Positions 40,923 to 41,818 of a stretch of DNA of 41,818 nucleotides are shown in pieces. The stretch is from Gliomastix tumulicola (Eukaryota; Ascomycota; Sordariomycetes; Hypocreales; Bionectriaceae), in contig BCHX01000011.1 in NCBI GenBank assembly GCA_001599755.1, positions 523,207 to 565,024 on the forward strand, in the 5' to 3' direction. The notes under the pieces were generated by a model. It made no database searches. It was not told where the DNA came from and saw nothing but the letters and a program-made list of their open reading frames with translations. Positions within the stretch are counted from its first letter, which is position 1. Each line of letters begins with the position of its first letter. Position numbers and translations under genes: made by a program.

Positions 40923-41818
40923 ATGGACAACTCCGTGCGCGTGGCTGTGACCCAGGCCGAGCCTGTCTGGCTTGATCTGGCAGGCACAGTCGCCAAAACG
41001 TGCACCCTCATCGCCGAGGCCGCGGAGAACGGAGCGCAGCTCATCGCATTTCCTGAGGCGTGGGTCCCCGGATATCCATGCTGGATTTGGTAGGTTCAGA
41101 CAGTCCGGAACCGTCATCGTGGGCTTCCTTCCCTTCGCTGACCTTGGCCTCAGGCATCGCGTGCTCGACCCTGCTCTGCACGTGAAATACTCTCGTAATG
41201 CACTGAAGGTCGACTCNTCTGAGATGATCAGTATTCGGCGCTGTGCAAAGGTCAATAGCATCGCGGTCTTATTAGGCTTCGCCGAGAATTACCACAACAC
41301 TTTATACCTTGCCCAGGCACTTATCACNCCTGACGGAAATATCTGCATGCTACGCCGCAAAATGAAGCCCACGCACATGGAGCGAACGATCTTTGGGGAC
41401 GCGTCGACGGACTGTTTGGTTAGTGTGGCCGACACACCATTCGGCCGCGTCGGCGCGCTTCTGTGCTGGGAACACTTACAGAACCTGCTCAAGTTCCAGA
41501 CTATCACCCAACGCGAGGCCATCCATGTGAGCGGCTGGCCGCCCCTCTACCTTTCTACTCAGGGGCATGGACCGTGGTCCATGAGCGCCGAAGGTGAGTC
41601 CGTGGTGTAGGCANATGGGTGGCACGAGGAAGGCTAGCTAACCGACGCTAGGATGCCGAGGGCTATCCCAGACCTACGCCATCGAGTCGGGCACCTTTGT
41701 TCTCCATTGCACGTCTGTCCTCACACAAAGGGGGATTGAGAAAATGGGAACAGGAACTGGGACCATCATGGCATCGCCGGGCGGGGGCAACTCAGCTATC
41801 TTCGGCCCGATGGGGGAA
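40923..41818 (+). CDS. Nitrilase (carbon-nitrogen hydrolase), 3' end beyond window
   Basis: The start is ATG 40923. Exons are 40923-41089, 41154-41593 and 41652 to the window edge. The 64- and 58-nt introns have GTAGGT and GTGAGT donors, and the second has an ideal GCTAAC branch. All phases agree. The Glu-Lys-Cys triad is intact: Glu in FPEAW (residue 45), Lys in RRKMKPTHMER (about 125-127) and nucleophile Cys 160 in LLCWEHLQ. CWEH, rather than CWEN, favours aliphatic nitrilase over cyanide hydratase. The enzyme hydrolyses nitriles to carboxylic acids and ammonia, usually as helical oligomers. About 258 residues are present; the family norm is 320-370. Close to the methyltransferase and P450 genes, so either a tailoring enzyme or a detoxifying neighbour. 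Confidence 0.85.

Noticed and set aside
41090..41153. In-frame stop after CWIW in the nitrilase, considered as a nonsense mutation
   Set aside because: A 64-nt intron with GTAGGT donor and CAG acceptor removes it and restores the family's conserved continuation.

Overview
The window looks like a draft-assembled piece of a filamentous ascomycete nuclear genome, probably a Sordariomycete or relative (inference). The gene models need short spliceosomal introns of about 47-68 nt. Most have GTANGT-like donors, CTAAC/CTGAC branch points and YAG acceptors. The gene content is fungal: a CFEM-domain PTH11-type receptor, a LysM secreted protein, chromodomain proteins, and UbiA, P450 and methyltransferase genes of secondary-metabolite type.

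Layout. (1) 1-8.7 kb is repeat-rich and almost gene-free: microsatellites, 15-bp minisatellites, a GGGCCC-cored repeat array that changes orientation, and an orphan cytochrome b5 fragment. (2) 8.7-20.1 kb holds scattered small genes: a multi-TM protein divergent from a helical protein, a mucin-like single-pass membrane protein, a chromodomain protein, a LysM protein with an assembly gap inside its Ser/Thr repeats, a broken coiled-coil/membrane gene, a four-TM SUR7-like protein and a tandem-chromodomain protein. (3) 20.5-26.7 kb holds a UbiA-family membrane terpene cyclase or prenyltransferase, a convergent Trt14-like SnoaL/NTF2-fold protein, a small leucine-zipper-like protein and a CFEM-GPCR. 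(4) 26.7-33.8 kb has two uncharacterised genes (one with five exons), a poly-G tract, a 10-bp minisatellite and a second, inverted copy of the GGGCCC repeat. (5) 33.9-41.8 kb has a cytochrome P450, a small coiled-coil gene, a fungal-type SAM methyltransferase and a nitrilase that runs off the right edge.

How the genes may work together. UbiA, the Trt14-like protein, P450 and methyltransferase form a plausible terpenoid or meroterpenoid pathway: a prenyl or cyclase step, isomerisation, oxidation and methylation. The receptor may be signalling-related, and the nitrilase is an optional nitrile-processing or detoxifying enzyme. No PKS or NRPS gene is visible. The cluster is interrupted by about 7 kb of repeats and unrelated genes, so joint function is inference.

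Data quality. There is one run of 100 N at 14289-14388, inside a tandem repeat. Isolated single Ns are concentrated at 21.1-26.3 kb and 35.9-41.6 kb. Exon coordinates below were worked out by hand from splice signals and reading-frame continuity.
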